DNA of 64,000 nt from Flavobacteriaceae bacterium PS02337 (GCA_029959285.1 JASCOE010000004.1:124001-188000); one strand, 5' to 3'; positions 41,365-49,976 are shown, counted from the first letter of the stretch. Numbers and translations: made by a program. Notes: generated by a model from the letters alone, not told the origin.

Positions 41365-42816
41365 TTAGAATGCAATTACTGCTTCGAATACTAAACCATT
41401 AAATTTACCGCCATAAAAGTTATTTACATTTCCAGTAGCAGGATCTCCTGTAAATTGTGAGTAATTTTTATAGTTTTGATTAACGTAGTTTAATTTAGCT
41501 AAAATGTTTTTAGTCATAAACCAGCCAGCACTTGCTTCAAATTTATCTACGGTAACTTCTTTAGCATCAGCATTAGATAACTTTCCAGAAACTGTATTGT
41601 ATTTTCCTCCTAGATAAAATTGTTCTGTTTTTCCAAATCTGTAAACAACTTCTGTAGCATATTGATTAGCAGTACGTTTGTCATCAGTTCCAGCTTTGTC
41701 TCCTCCTGAAGCTAATTCGATAGTTCCGAAGAATTCAAGACCTTTATATTTTACAAAAGGGTTAATCATGTATGTAGTAGCCCAGTTTTTGAAATTAGGA
41801 TTGAACGTTGCCTCTGGAGTAGATGTTTTACTAAAACTAGTAGCAACATCAGTAGTTGTTGTAGAAATAACTGTACCATTTGCATCGGTTTTAGTAATGG
41901 TATTTTTATAAGCATTATTATTCAATATACCCCAATAACCAAATCCTGATCTATTAGCAGAATATATGTTTGCGTTACCAAGATTTGCATTATGGTAATA
42001 AGAACCCGTAAGTCTTATTCTTAAATCTGAGCTAACCTGTTTGTCATAACCGAATTTAGCTAAGATTGAAGGGCTATGTGTTGTATTTGCATTGGGACCA
42101 GAAGGGTAAAAAACTTCTTCATTACTTTGATTTAAATTACCATTTGTAACACCTAACATGCTTACCCATCCGCTTCTGTTATAGTAAACTTCCATACCCA
42201 TTTCTGTAGAGAAAGAATACATAATGTTGTTTCCGACAAATGCATTTCTAATTGTATTACCATTATCAGAGCCTCTAAAGTGAGCATCACCAAAATTGTT
42301 CTCCATCTGCCCAATTTTAATTGTAGCATATTTCATTACATCAGCAAGAAAATCTTTTTTGATGAAGTCTAACTTGTCAATTTGCAAGTATCCGCCTTTT
42401 ACATAAGAATCATTGTGGTGTCTTGAAGCTAAATAAATGTCTAAATTCACTCTTACTCCGTCAAACAATTGAGCACCAATATACATATCAGCTCCAGGAA
42501 GAGTAAAATTGTTTTCAGTATTCATTAAACGATATCCTGTAATTGATCTTGTAGTAGTCCCAGCAGATGTAGTCGTTGTTGTGGTAGAACTAGCAGGTTG
42601 ATCGTTGAATGAATTTGTTGCTTGAAAATCCATGTTGAAAGCACCACCAAGGTCAATGCTTAAACCTTTAAATTCTCTAGTGTCTTTTTGTACGTCGAAA
42701 ACGTTGATGCCATCTTTTCCTCTAGAAATTTGGTTTTGCATGTTTCCAAAACTAACTTGTGCCTCAACAGCGAATGTACTTATTAATGTAATAAATAGGA
42801 TATAAATCTTCTTCAT
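41365..42816 (-). CDS. porin-like outer membrane beta-barrel protein
   Basis: 483 residues with a signal peptide (LFITLISTFAVEAQ). The mature part opens with a segment FGNMQNQISRGKDGINVFDV, a Thr-rich linker (about 74-90), and then long amphipathic strands with a final LVFEAVIAF, ending in Phe as outer-membrane barrels do. The gene is between two YceI-type genes: 5 bases after the upstream YceI stop and 12 before the other. Probably they work together as a channel plus periplasmic lipid- or haem-binding proteins. Family not identified further. Confidence 0.75.
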   Translation of the reverse strand: MKKIYILFITLISTFAVEAQVSFGNMQNQISRGKDGINVFDVQKDTREFKGLSIDLGGAFNMDFQATNSFNDQPASSTTTTTTSAGTTTRSITGYRLMNTENNFTLPGADMYIGAQLFDGVRVNLDIYLASRHHNDSYVKGGYLQIDKLDFIKKDFLADVMKYATIKIGQMENNFGDAHFRGSDNGNTIRNAFVGNNIMYSFSTEMGMEVYYNRSGWVSMLGVTNGNLNQSNEEVFYPSGPNANTTHSPSILAKFGYDKQVSSDLRIRLTGSYYHNANLGNANIYSANRSGFGYWGILNNNAYKNTITKTDANGTVISTTTTDVATSFSKTSTPEATFNPNFKNWATTYMINPFVKYKGLEFFGTIELASGGDKAGTDDKRTANQYATEVVYRFGKTEQFYLGGKYNTVSGKLSNADAKEVTVDKFEASAGWFMTKNILAKLNYVNQNYKNYSQFTGDPATGNVNNFYGGKFNGLVFEAVIAF

Positions 42817-42821
42817 GGCGG

Positions 42822-43388
42822 TTATAAATTAAAGTTTAAATTAAATTTTATAGTCAAATCTTGTCCAGTTTTAATGGTTCCAAGCATTGCAGTAGGCGAT
42901 TTCATTCCGAAATCTGTAAAAGTGATTTTGTTCGTTCCCTGAAGGTTTAAACCATCTTTTGTAACTGTTGTTTTTGCAGTTGTTTTATACACTTTGCTAA
43001 CTCCTGCAATGGTGTAAGTTCCAGTTAATTCCCAAGTTGTTTCGTTTACTTTTTCGGCAGATTTTAGAACATATTTTATGTTTTTGTTTTTATCTGTTTT
43101 TAAAGTTTCGTAAGCTACTTTATCCATGCTTTTTTTCTCGCTTTTTACAGTTTCTGCGGGAAGAGTTATTGTTAATGCTTCGATATCGCTTAATTTTCCG
43201 TTAGCAATATTTAACGAAGCAGTTCCAGTTCCAGAAGCCGATTTCATTTCCCAATCATGAAGTGTTGAAGTTCCGGCAACAGCAAAAGTAGATTTGTCTA
43301 AAGTGTATGATTTTTGTGCGGTAGCAATTGTAGTAATTCCTAAAAATACGGTTACAACGGCTAAAAATTTTAAGGTATTTGTTTTCAT
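42822..43388 (-). CDS. YceI family protein
   Basis: 188 residues with a signal peptide (LAVVTVFLGITTIATAQ). The YceI barrel begins KSYTLDKSTFAVAGTSTLHDWEMK, passes TWELTGTYTIAGVSKV (about 110-125) and ends SPTAMLGTIKTGQDLTIKFNL. YceI proteins are lipocalin-like and bind long isoprenoid or lipid chains in the periplasm. First gene of a three-gene unit. An ATGATAAAAATCAT palindrome is 117 bases before its start. Confidence 0.92.
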   Translation of the reverse strand: MKTNTLKFLAVVTVFLGITTIATAQKSYTLDKSTFAVAGTSTLHDWEMKSASGTGTASLNIANGKLSDIEALTITLPAETVKSEKKSMDKVAYETLKTDKNKNIKYVLKSAEKVNETTWELTGTYTIAGVSKVYKTTAKTTVTKDGLNLQGTNKITFTDFGMKSPTAMLGTIKTGQDLTIKFNLNFNL

Positions 43389-43695
43389 TTTGTCATGTTT
43401 TTTTATTTAAAAAAAATAAGTTAATGTGTCGGCCAGTTTCTATTTAGTACTAAGAATGTTGTTTTAACTTGTATCACAGATCCTTCTATAAATCAGTTGA
43501 ATACATGATAAAAATCATTGTTAAAATTTTATTAAATAGGTATTTAATAACTACAACGTTTTCATTTTTTACAAAATCGATCACTAAGGCAAAAAGAGGT
43601 ATTGAATTTTATTAAGTTGTCAATTTTTAACATTTGGTTAGAGGAAATAAAAACTTAAAAAGTGTATTTATTTTAACATTAAAAATTGATTCTCT
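43389..43695. other. regulatory region of the YceI operon
   Basis: 307 bases. The palindrome ATGATAAAAATCAT (43505-43518) is 22 bases before a weak -7-like GATCTGTG (minus strand, 43475-43482). The right-hand half is very AT-rich and shows no gene. Confidence 0.55.
43505..43518. promoter_or_regulatory. FNR/CRP-like palindrome
   Basis: ATGAT-AAAA-ATCAT: perfect inverted repeat with the TGAT-N4-ATCA half-site form of FNR-type regulators. The same 14 bases recur at 44361-44374. Confidence 0.6.
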
Positions 43696-44256
43696 TTAGC
43701 TTAAAATAATGTTGAAGATCACAGTTAAATCTTTACCCGCTTTTACAACACCAAGTGCTGCTTTTGGAGGCGTCATTTCAAAATCTCCAAAAGTGATTTG
43801 ATTTGAACCCTGCAAAACAAAAGTTCCATTATTGGCAGTCACTTTTACCTGTGTTATAAATTCTTTACTCACGCCTGCAATGGTGTAAACGCCTGTTAAG
43901 TTCCAAGTAGTTTCGTCTACTTTAACCGCAGATTTTAAAACGTATTCGATACTTTGATGGTTTTCTGTGTCCAAAGCTTCGTAGGCTACTTTGTCCATGC
44001 TTGATTTGTAGCTTTTCAGACTTTCAGCAAGTAATGAAATGTTTAAACTGTTAATTCCAGTGAGTTTAGAATCTTTTATAACCAAGTTGGCACTGCCAGT
44101 TCCTTCTGTAGATTTCATTACCCAATCGTGTACGGTAGAAGTTCCCGCAACTTCGAATGTAGAGTTTGCATTTACATTAAAAGTTCTTTGGGCATTTATT
44201 TGTACTGAAGCGGTTGTAAAGATTACGGTTAATAGGATTGATTTAATTGTTTTCAT
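43696..44256 (-). CDS. YceI family protein
   Basis: 186 residues from the ATG that opens a signal peptide (SILLTVIFTTASVQINAQ); a longer frame to 44355 would add 33 residues through the promoter and is rejected. Barrel: FNVNANSTFEVAGTSTVHDW, WNLTGVYTIAGVSKEF, MTPPKAALGVVKAGKDLTVIF. About half its positions agree with the neighbouring YceI gene, so the two are duplicates. Promoter TAATTTTG, with an FNR-like palindrome upstream. Confidence 0.92.
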   Translation of the reverse strand: MKTIKSILLTVIFTTASVQINAQRTFNVNANSTFEVAGTSTVHDWVMKSTEGTGSANLVIKDSKLTGINSLNISLLAESLKSYKSSMDKVAYEALDTENHQSIEYVLKSAVKVDETTWNLTGVYTIAGVSKEFITQVKVTANNGTFVLQGSNQITFGDFEMTPPKAALGVVKAGKDLTVIFNIILS

Positions 44257-44330
44257 TTTGATAAAGTATAGGTTAATTTTAATCAGGAAAGTTCTTTGAT
44301 GTGGTTGTGAACTAACCTTATTTCTTGGAT

Positions 44331-44338
44331 CAAAATTA
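44331..44338 (-). promoter_or_regulatory. promoter box of the YceI gene
   Basis: Minus-strand TAATTTTG with no TTG at the right distance; instead the palindrome sits 22 bases upstream. Confidence 0.6.
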
Positions 44339-44360
44339 TAAAGCACATTAACCAAAAGGA

Positions 44361-44374
44361 ATGATAAAAATCAT
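44361..44374. promoter_or_regulatory. FNR/CRP-like palindrome
   Basis: ATGATAAAAATCAT, identical to 43505-43518 and centred near -43 from the expected start, the place of a class II activator site. Confidence 0.6.
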
Positions 44375-44578
44375 GGCTAAAGGGGTATTAAATTTTTATA
44401 GTAAAGGATGAATAGTTTGGGTTAGATATCTTAAAAGATTTTATAAAGAATGATTTTGATTGTAAATCTTTGTTTTTTATTGAGTTGTGTGTTTTTTGCG
44501 AAAGCTGTAATGATTCGCCTTTTTTCGCGTAGATTTTAAGAATGTATTTAAAAAGCAAAGAAAAATGACAAAAGTGAT

Positions 44579-44586
44579 TAACTTTG
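44579..44586 (+). promoter_or_regulatory. promoter box of rlmN, leaderless spacing
   Basis: TAACTTTG, four bases before the ATG at 44591. Confidence 0.55.
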
Positions 44587-44590
44587 CAGC

Positions 44591-45637
44591 ATGCAAATGG
44601 AGAAAAAAGACATACGAGCCTTATCAAAAGAACAGCTTCGCGATTTTTTTGTTGAAAATGGAGATAAAGCTTTTCGCGGAAATCAGGTTTATGAATGGTT
44701 ATGGAGCAAAGGTGCTCACAGTTTTGAAGACATGACAAACGTAGCAAAGTCTACAAGATCAATGCTTGAAAACAGTTTTGTAATCAATCATATTAAGGTT
44801 GATACGATGCAGAAGAGTAGTGACGGAACGGTAAAAAATGCCGTAAGACTTCACGACGGACTTGTGGTTGAATCTGTTTTAATTCCGACTGATACCAGAA
44901 CCACAGCTTGTGTTTCTAGTCAAGTGGGTTGCAGTTTAGATTGTAATTTCTGCGCTACGGCAAGATTAAAAAGAATGCGTAACCTAGAACCAGGCGAAAT
45001 TTACGATCAAGTTTTGGCTATCGATAAAGAAAGTCGTTTGTATTACAATCATCCGCTTTCGAATATTGTTTTTATGGGAATGGGAGAGCCTTTAATGAAT
45101 TATAATAACGTCATTAAAGCAATCGATATGATTACTTCGGAAGAAGGTTTAGGAATGTCTCCAAAACGAATCATGGTTTCGACTTCAGGTATTCCAAAAA
45201 TGATTAAAAAAATGGCAGATGACGATGTGAAGTTTAAGTTGGCCGTTTCTTTGCACTCGGCAATTGATGAAACTCGTGCACGCATTATGCCGTTCAGTAA
45301 AAACTTTCCTTTAAAAGATTTACGAGAAGCATTAGAATATTGGTATAGAAAAACCAAATGCAAAATTTCATACGAATATGTAGTTTGGAAAGGAATTAAC
45401 GACGATAAAGCTTCAGTTGATGCCTTGGTGAAATTCTGTAAATATGTGCCGTGCAAAGTCAATTTAATTGAATATAACCCAATTGATGACGGAGAATTCC
45501 AGCAAGCTTCAGAAGAATCGATAATGGCTTACATAAAAGCATTAGAAAATATCGGAGTAGTAGTAAAAGTGAGAAGAAGTCGAGGAAAAGACATCGACGC
45601 AGCCTGCGGACAATTAGCCAACAAAGAAGCAGAGTAA
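44591..45637 (+). CDS. rlmN: 23S rRNA (adenine2503-C2)-methyltransferase RlmN
   Basis: 348 residues from the first ATG (a second is two codons on). Radical SAM motif CSLDCNFC with C114, C118 and C121; the methyl-bearing cysteine is C339 in AACGQLANKE. The enzyme adds a methyl group to C2 of A2503 in 23S rRNA and A37 of some tRNAs. Family marks include VGCSLDCNFCATARLKRMRN-like text and VVWKGINDD. Its promoter box directly abuts the coding region. Confidence 0.97.
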   Translation: MQMEKKDIRALSKEQLRDFFVENGDKAFRGNQVYEWLWSKGAHSFEDMTNVAKSTRSMLENSFVINHIKVDTMQKSSDGTVKNAVRLHDGLVVESVLIPTDTRTTACVSSQVGCSLDCNFCATARLKRMRNLEPGEIYDQVLAIDKESRLYYNHPLSNIVFMGMGEPLMNYNNVIKAIDMITSEEGLGMSPKRIMVSTSGIPKMIKKMADDDVKFKLAVSLHSAIDETRARIMPFSKNFPLKDLREALEYWYRKTKCKISYEYVVWKGINDDKASVDALVKFCKYVPCKVNLIEYNPIDDGEFQQASEESIMAYIKALENIGVVVKVRRSRGKDIDAACGQLANKEAE

Positions 45638-45649
45638 TATTCACCAAAA

Positions 45650-45667
45650 ATATTCCGTTAGGAATAT
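45650..45667. repeat. hairpin repeat ATATTCC-gtta-GGAATAT
   Basis: Perfect 7-base arms with a tetraloop. Together with 45705-45721 it is the well-known style of flavobacterial intergenic repeat. Confidence 0.65.
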
Positions 45668-45704
45668 CTCGTCGGTAGAAAAAAAATATTGATAATGTTG
45701 ATAC

Positions 45705-45721
45705 ATGTCCCTTCGGGACAT
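45705..45721. repeat. hairpin repeat ATGTCCC-ttc-GGGACAT
   Basis: Perfect 7-base arms with a 3-base loop, 37 bases after the first hairpin, with TCTCGTCGGTAG between. Confidence 0.65.
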
Positions 45722-45738
45722 TTGAATATTCACACAAT

Positions 45739-45786
45739 AAAAAAAGCATTAAAAACCAGAAATATTCTCGTTTTTAATGCTTTTTT
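45739..45786. terminator. bidirectional terminator
   Basis: AAAAAAGCATTAAAAAC / GTTTTTAATGCTTTTTT, between convergent rlmN and the lipoprotein gene. Confidence 0.85.
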
Positions 45787-45803
45787 CTTGGGCAAAAAGG
45801 ATG

Positions 45804-46664
45804 TTATTTTTTCAAATCTACTTCTTCTGTAACTCCGTCTTTTGTTACTTTCGCAAGTGTATCGCAATCTCCATTTCCATAATCTATAGTTGCCGAAGCC
45901 TCATTTTTGGTAATAGAAACAATTCCTTTTACCGCAAAAGGTTTTCTGCAAGAAGCATTAAATTCTAAAGGAGTCGTAATTTCTGCCGAAAAAGTATCTC
46001 CATTTGGGAAAGTTGTAGAACCGCTTCCGGTTACTACAAATGCATTGTCATCCCAATCAAACCAAGTATCATAACCAGAAGTCATTTCTTTTATTAAAGT
46101 TCCTTTTCTAGTATACACTTTACCGTCGTCAAAAGTAATCGTTAAATCTATCGAAGCCGTTGAAACGGGATGTGCTGTTACTAAAATATTGGTTTCTTTA
46201 ATCGTTCTCACAATACTTTTGTTTCCCTGAATTTTTTTACCATTATGATAAAATCCTTCAAAAGTGTAGCTGATGGTTTGTGTAGAAGAACTAAAATCGT
46301 TTGAAAAAGAAACAACCATTTTTCCTTTTACCGTATTTCCATTATTTAAAGTACAGCCTTCAACACCAAAATCAACTGTTTTTGTCCAAGTATTGTTGGT
46401 TAAAACGGTTGTAATTGTAGCGCAGCTTGGCAAGAAATTCTTGATTGGTCCGCCTGGTTTCGCATTAAGATTAAGCTGAGAATTAAATTGATCTTCAGCA
46501 ATATTTGTAACATCTTCAACAGAAGCATCGATTTTAGAATTGGTTATAATTTCTTCGTTCGTAATCGCTGTTTTTATTCCGTCATTTGTTTTTTCATCAG
46601 AACTACAGCCGATAAAAAAAGACATGGTAATAAAAGCGCCAAGTAATAAAAGTTTTGTTTTCAT
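45804..46664 (-). CDS. hypothetical lipoprotein
   Basis: 286 residues. Lipobox SFFIGC (acylated Cys at 20), followed by SSDEKTNDG. Mature part is made of beta strands with repeated Thr/Gly/Asn; four cysteines (SCATIT, VEGCTL, SCRKPF, GDCDTL) could form two disulfides. I do not recognise it; such lipoproteins are common in Flavobacterium. It is convergent with rlmN and transcribed alone. Confidence 0.72.
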   Translation of the reverse strand: MKTKLLLLGAFITMSFFIGCSSDEKTNDGIKTAITNEEIITNSKIDASVEDVTNIAEDQFNSQLNLNAKPGGPIKNFLPSCATITTVLTNNTWTKTVDFGVEGCTLNNGNTVKGKMVVSFSNDFSSSTQTISYTFEGFYHNGKKIQGNKSIVRTIKETNILVTAHPVSTASIDLTITFDDGKVYTRKGTLIKEMTSGYDTWFDWDDNAFVVTGSGSTTFPNGDTFSAEITTPLEFNASCRKPFAVKGIVSITKNEASATIDYGNGDCDTLAKVTKDGVTEEVDLKK

Positions 46665-46794
46665 AAATAAATAGTTTGTGTTAATGAATTCAAATCAGTA
46701 TTAGTTAGAACTATTTTTGGTGTTTTTTTCAGGTTAGAGGATAAATTATTTAAATCCTAACCTAAAATACACAACGTTTTTTTATTTAAAATAG

Positions 46795-46802
46795 TATATT
46801 TG
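46795..46802 (+). promoter_or_regulatory. promoter box of the polyprenyl synthase gene
   Basis: TATATTTG, eight bases before the ATG, so the leader is at most a few bases. Confidence 0.55.
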
Positions 46803-46810
46803 GTGTTTAA

Positions 46811-47788
46811 ATGAATATTACTTCTCAAATAAAGCAGCCTATTTTTAACGAAATGGAACTTTTCGAAAAAAAGTTCCATGAATCGATGACTTCAAAGGTT
46901 GCATTACTAAACCGAATCACTTATTATATCGTAAACCGCAAGGGAAAACAAATGCGTCCGATGTTTGTTTTTCTTACTGCAAAAATGGTTTCTGGCGGTA
47001 TTGTAAACGAAAGAACCTATCGTGGAGCTTCGGTTATTGAATTGATTCACACCGCAACTTTAGTTCACGACGACGTAGTAGACGACAGTAATCGCCGCCG
47101 CGGATTTTTCTCAATCAACGCACTTTGGAAAAACAAAATTGCCGTTTTGGTTGGAGATTACTTACTTTCAAAAGGTTTGCTACTTTCTATAGATAATGGC
47201 GATTTTGATTTATTGAAAATTATTTCGGTTGCCGTTCGCGAAATGAGCGAAGGAGAATTGCTTCAAATAGAAAAAGCCCGAAGACTTGACATTACAGAAG
47301 ACGTTTATTACGAAATCATAAGAAAGAAAACCGCAACGCTTATTGCTGCTTGTTGTGCGCTTGGTGCGAAAGCCGTAATAGAAGACGATATTCAGGTTGA
47401 AAACATGCGCAAATTCGGCGAATTGATCGGAATGGCTTTTCAAATTAAAGATGATTTATTCGATTACAGCGAAGAAGCCATCGGAAAACCAACAGGAATA
47501 GATATTAAGGAGCAAAAAATGACTTTGCCTTTAATTCACGTTTTAAATACTTGTACTCCGCAAGAAAAAAAGTGGCTGATAAACTCCATCAAAAACCACA
47601 ACAAAGACAAAAAACGCGTAAAAGAAGTTATTGCCTTTGTAAAAAACAATAATGGTTTGGCTTACGCCGAAAATAAAATGATCGAATTCCAGCAAGAAGC
47701 TCTTTCTCTTTTAGACAATTACCCAGATTCTGAATTCAAAGATGCTTTGACTTTGATGGTAAATTATGTTATTGAGAGGAAGAAATAG
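46811..47788 (+). CDS. polyprenyl diphosphate synthase
   Basis: 325 residues of the trans-prenyltransferase family. First aspartate-rich motif LVHDDVVDD (D87, D88, D91), substrate-binding RRRG after it, KKTATLIAACCALGA mid-way, and the second motif QIKDDLFDY (about 206-214). The residues before the first motif (IELIH) are small, consistent with a long-chain product such as octaprenyl or similar for menaquinone. The gene is convergent with the next gene, one base apart. Confidence 0.92.
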   Translation: MNITSQIKQPIFNEMELFEKKFHESMTSKVALLNRITYYIVNRKGKQMRPMFVFLTAKMVSGGIVNERTYRGASVIELIHTATLVHDDVVDDSNRRRGFFSINALWKNKIAVLVGDYLLSKGLLLSIDNGDFDLLKIISVAVREMSEGELLQIEKARRLDITEDVYYEIIRKKTATLIAACCALGAKAVIEDDIQVENMRKFGELIGMAFQIKDDLFDYSEEAIGKPTGIDIKEQKMTLPLIHVLNTCTPQEKKWLINSIKNHNKDKKRVKEVIAFVKNNNGLAYAENKMIEFQQEALSLLDNYPDSEFKDALTLMVNYVIERKK

Positions 47789-47789
47789 T

Positions 47790-48506
47790 TTAATATTCAA
47801 GTATATAAATAACTTTATTTGTTGTATCTAATAAAGAAAATACTATTCCGTCTCTTACAATTGACATAAATCGAGAAATTTCTGTAGCGGCTACAAGCAT
47901 ATTTTGGTTAATTTGGTAATCGTTTTTTAAATTATAATTCATATTAATTAAAAATTCTTCAAGAATTGAAAGCGCCTCTTTTTTATCTAATAAAAAAGGA
48001 TCAGTATTTTTCCCGTAATTTTCAGTTATTACAGATATGTGCTTATGAACGCCAAATTTTTCATAGAAATATTTCGTGAAATTATAGCTGTAAAATGCTT
48101 CAGCATAATATTCTGCATTTGAAAAATTATTTTTTTCTAATTGTGGAAGTATATTTTCTAAATAACCATCTACAGTTTTTTTTTCTTTTAAGTATATATC
48201 TCTATTTTGAGTAAAGTCTTCTTCTAAAGCATTATGGAGTTTGTAAATTTTTTCATAATCATCAAAAACATCCAATTCACCCAGAAATTCATATTTGCCA
48301 TTAATGTATTTAAAGCCAAAAAAATTATTTTCAGAATATTTGTATTGATTTTTACAAAAAAGACCATCAGTTGAAACTATGTGGATATTATAATCTTCAC
48401 TATCAATCAAAATTTTTACCGTTAGAAGAGGCTTGAAAAAAATACCTAATGATTTGTCAATGAATACATTCTCAATGTCAGGGTAAAGTTGTATATTCTC
48501 GCTCAT
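47790..48506 (-). CDS. hypothetical protein
   Basis: 238 residues, acidic, no signal peptide or membrane segment. I do not recognise the family. It is rich in Tyr, Asn and Lys, with YYAEAFYSYNFTKYFYEKFGV near the middle and EALSILEEFLINMNYN. Its composition and lone position resemble immunity or accessory proteins in surface-antagonism loci, but no toxin is beside it. It is convergent with the polyprenyl synthase gene, ending one base from it. Confidence 0.65.
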   Translation of the reverse strand: MSENIQLYPDIENVFIDKSLGIFFKPLLTVKILIDSEDYNIHIVSTDGLFCKNQYKYSENNFFGFKYINGKYEFLGELDVFDDYEKIYKLHNALEEDFTQNRDIYLKEKKTVDGYLENILPQLEKNNFSNAEYYAEAFYSYNFTKYFYEKFGVHKHISVITENYGKNTDPFLLDKKEALSILEEFLINMNYNLKNDYQINQNMLVAATEISRFMSIVRDGIVFSLLDTTNKVIYILEY

Positions 48507-48525
48507 TATTTAATGATTTATTTTA

Positions 48526-48533
48526 CAAAAATA
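48526..48533 (-). promoter_or_regulatory. promoter box of the 238-residue gene
   Basis: Minus-strand TATTTTTG, 19 bases before the start. Confidence 0.5.
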
Positions 48534-48670
48534 TAAATAAAAACCTACAGATTTTTGCTCTTGTTTTAAAAATTTATTTTTTTTTTTTACCTTGATGCAA
48601 CCATTTCAAATTGACAATCGTCTATGCTAATAGAAGTCTGTTTCTAAAACCAAAACCGAAAAGCTTATTA

Positions 48671-49231
48671 ATGAAAATTATTCAGTTACATCAAGAAGAA
48701 ACCAAAATCATAAAGCTGGCTGTCGAAAACAATCGTCAAGCGCAGCAGCAGATTTATAGTAAGTTTTCTTCAAAAATGTTGAGTGTGTGTCGTCAATATA
48801 TAAAAGACATTCAATTGGCAGAAGATGTAATGATAACAGCTTTTATGAAGGTTTTTACAAATTTGAAAAACTTCGAGCACAAAGGAAGTTTTGAAGGCTG
48901 GATCCGCCGAATTATGGTTAACGAATGCATTTCTTACTTAAGAGTTCAAAAAAAAGTAAAATTTGCCGAAGATGAATTTTTTGTTGAAGAAAGCTTCAAT
49001 GAAATCGACAGCCAATTTACAGTAGAACAGATTCAGTATTTAATTGATGCTTTGCCAGACGGCTACAAAATGGTTTTCAATTTATACGCAATTGAAGGTT
49101 ACAAACACAATGAAATTGCCAAGATGTTAGGAATTAATGAAGGAACATCGAAATCGCAATTATCGCACGCTAGAAAAATGCTGCAAACACAAATTACTAT
49201 TTTAAAAAAACAAGATAATGGAACCGAATAA
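48671..49231 (+). CDS. ECF-type RNA polymerase sigma factor
   Basis: 186 residues from the ATG at 48671; a further 20 residues upstream are unlike the family. Region 2 includes LAEDVMITAFMKVFTNLKNFEHKGSFEGWIRRIM (in parts), region 4 includes QIQYLIDALPDGYKMVFNLYAIEGYKHNEIAKMLGINEGTSKSQLSHARK (in parts). It directs RNA polymerase to its own promoters. The stop overlaps by 14 bases the next gene, which looks like a membrane partner. Confidence 0.92.
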   Translation: MKIIQLHQEETKIIKLAVENNRQAQQQIYSKFSSKMLSVCRQYIKDIQLAEDVMITAFMKVFTNLKNFEHKGSFEGWIRRIMVNECISYLRVQKKVKFAEDEFFVEESFNEIDSQFTVEQIQYLIDALPDGYKMVFNLYAIEGYKHNEIAKMLGINEGTSKSQLSHARKMLQTQITILKKQDNGTE

Positions 49232-49940
49232 TTTTGAAAAGGATTTCCGTGAAAAACTAAACGAGCGCAAAATTGAACCAAGTAACAAAGCCTGGGATCG
49301 ATTGGATGCAATGTTGAGTGTAACTGAAGAAACGAAGCCAAAGAAAAGTAAAAAATGGCTTTACATCGCCGCGAGTTTCATTGGATTTTTATTGGTTGGA
49401 ACTATTTTTTTCAATCAAAATAAAAATACTGTAGAGCCAACAAAGACAGTTGTTGTAGAAAAAGAAACCGAAAAAGATTCGATTTCAAAACCAATTTTAA
49501 ACGAAGTTGATTCAATAAAAACAGAAAGTGTTATTGCTGAGAAAACTTCAGAAGAAACTTTAGGTAAAAAAGAAAAAATCAATCCCGAAGCTTCGGGACA
49601 AATTTCAAATAAAAACATTAAAAATGAATCAAATCAAATAGCGGAGTCTTCAATCATCATCAAAAACAATCAAGAAAAACAATCAACAAACAATCAAAAT
49701 GCAATTGCTGAAAATTCTAAAAAAGAAAATGTCGATCAATTATTAGAAACAGCCGAAAATAAGATTTTAGCAGAAAACACGGTTAAATCAAAACCAAAAG
49801 TAAAAATCAATTCTAATGACTTATTAGATCAAGTTGACGGCGAACTGGAACTTTCTTTTAGAGAAAAAATGATTGCTAAAATCAACAAAAGTTATCACAC
49901 TGTAAAAGTAGCAGTAGAAAATCGAAACGTAAAAAATTAA
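49218..49940 (+). CDS. single-TM protein, likely anti-sigma-like regulator
   Basis: 240 residues. A short N-terminal part (EPNNFEKDFREKLNERKIEPS, about 1-55) precedes one membrane segment (WLYIAASFIGFLLVGTIFF, about 48-66), then a long low-complexity Lys/Glu/Asn periplasmic tail. Starting inside the sigma gene (14-base overlap), it is typical of the second gene in ECF sigma operons of Bacteroidota, whose N-terminal part may hold the sigma factor at the membrane. The family is not certain by sequence, since no zinc motif is present. Confidence 0.7.
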   Translation: MEPNNFEKDFREKLNERKIEPSNKAWDRLDAMLSVTEETKPKKSKKWLYIAASFIGFLLVGTIFFNQNKNTVEPTKTVVVEKETEKDSISKPILNEVDSIKTESVIAEKTSEETLGKKEKINPEASGQISNKNIKNESNQIAESSIIIKNNQEKQSTNNQNAIAENSKKENVDQLLETAENKILAENTVKSKPKVKINSNDLLDQVDGELELSFREKMIAKINKSYHTVKVAVENRNVKN

Positions 49941-49976
49941 ATCATCAATCAAATCAATCAAACTAAAACAACAATC

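Larger units (their letters stand above)
44257..44590. other. divergent regulatory region between YceI gene and rlmN
   Basis: 334 bases containing the YceI promoter box (44331-44338), the second FNR-like palindrome (44361-44374) and, at the far end, the rlmN promoter box (44579-44586). A GCGAAA/TTTCGC pair at 44498-44528 could form a weak hairpin. Confidence 0.55.

Noticed and set aside
44388-44747. 119-residue minus-strand frame before and over the rlmN start
   Set aside because: Antisense to a clear rlmN start and its promoter box; sequence has no protein-like pattern.
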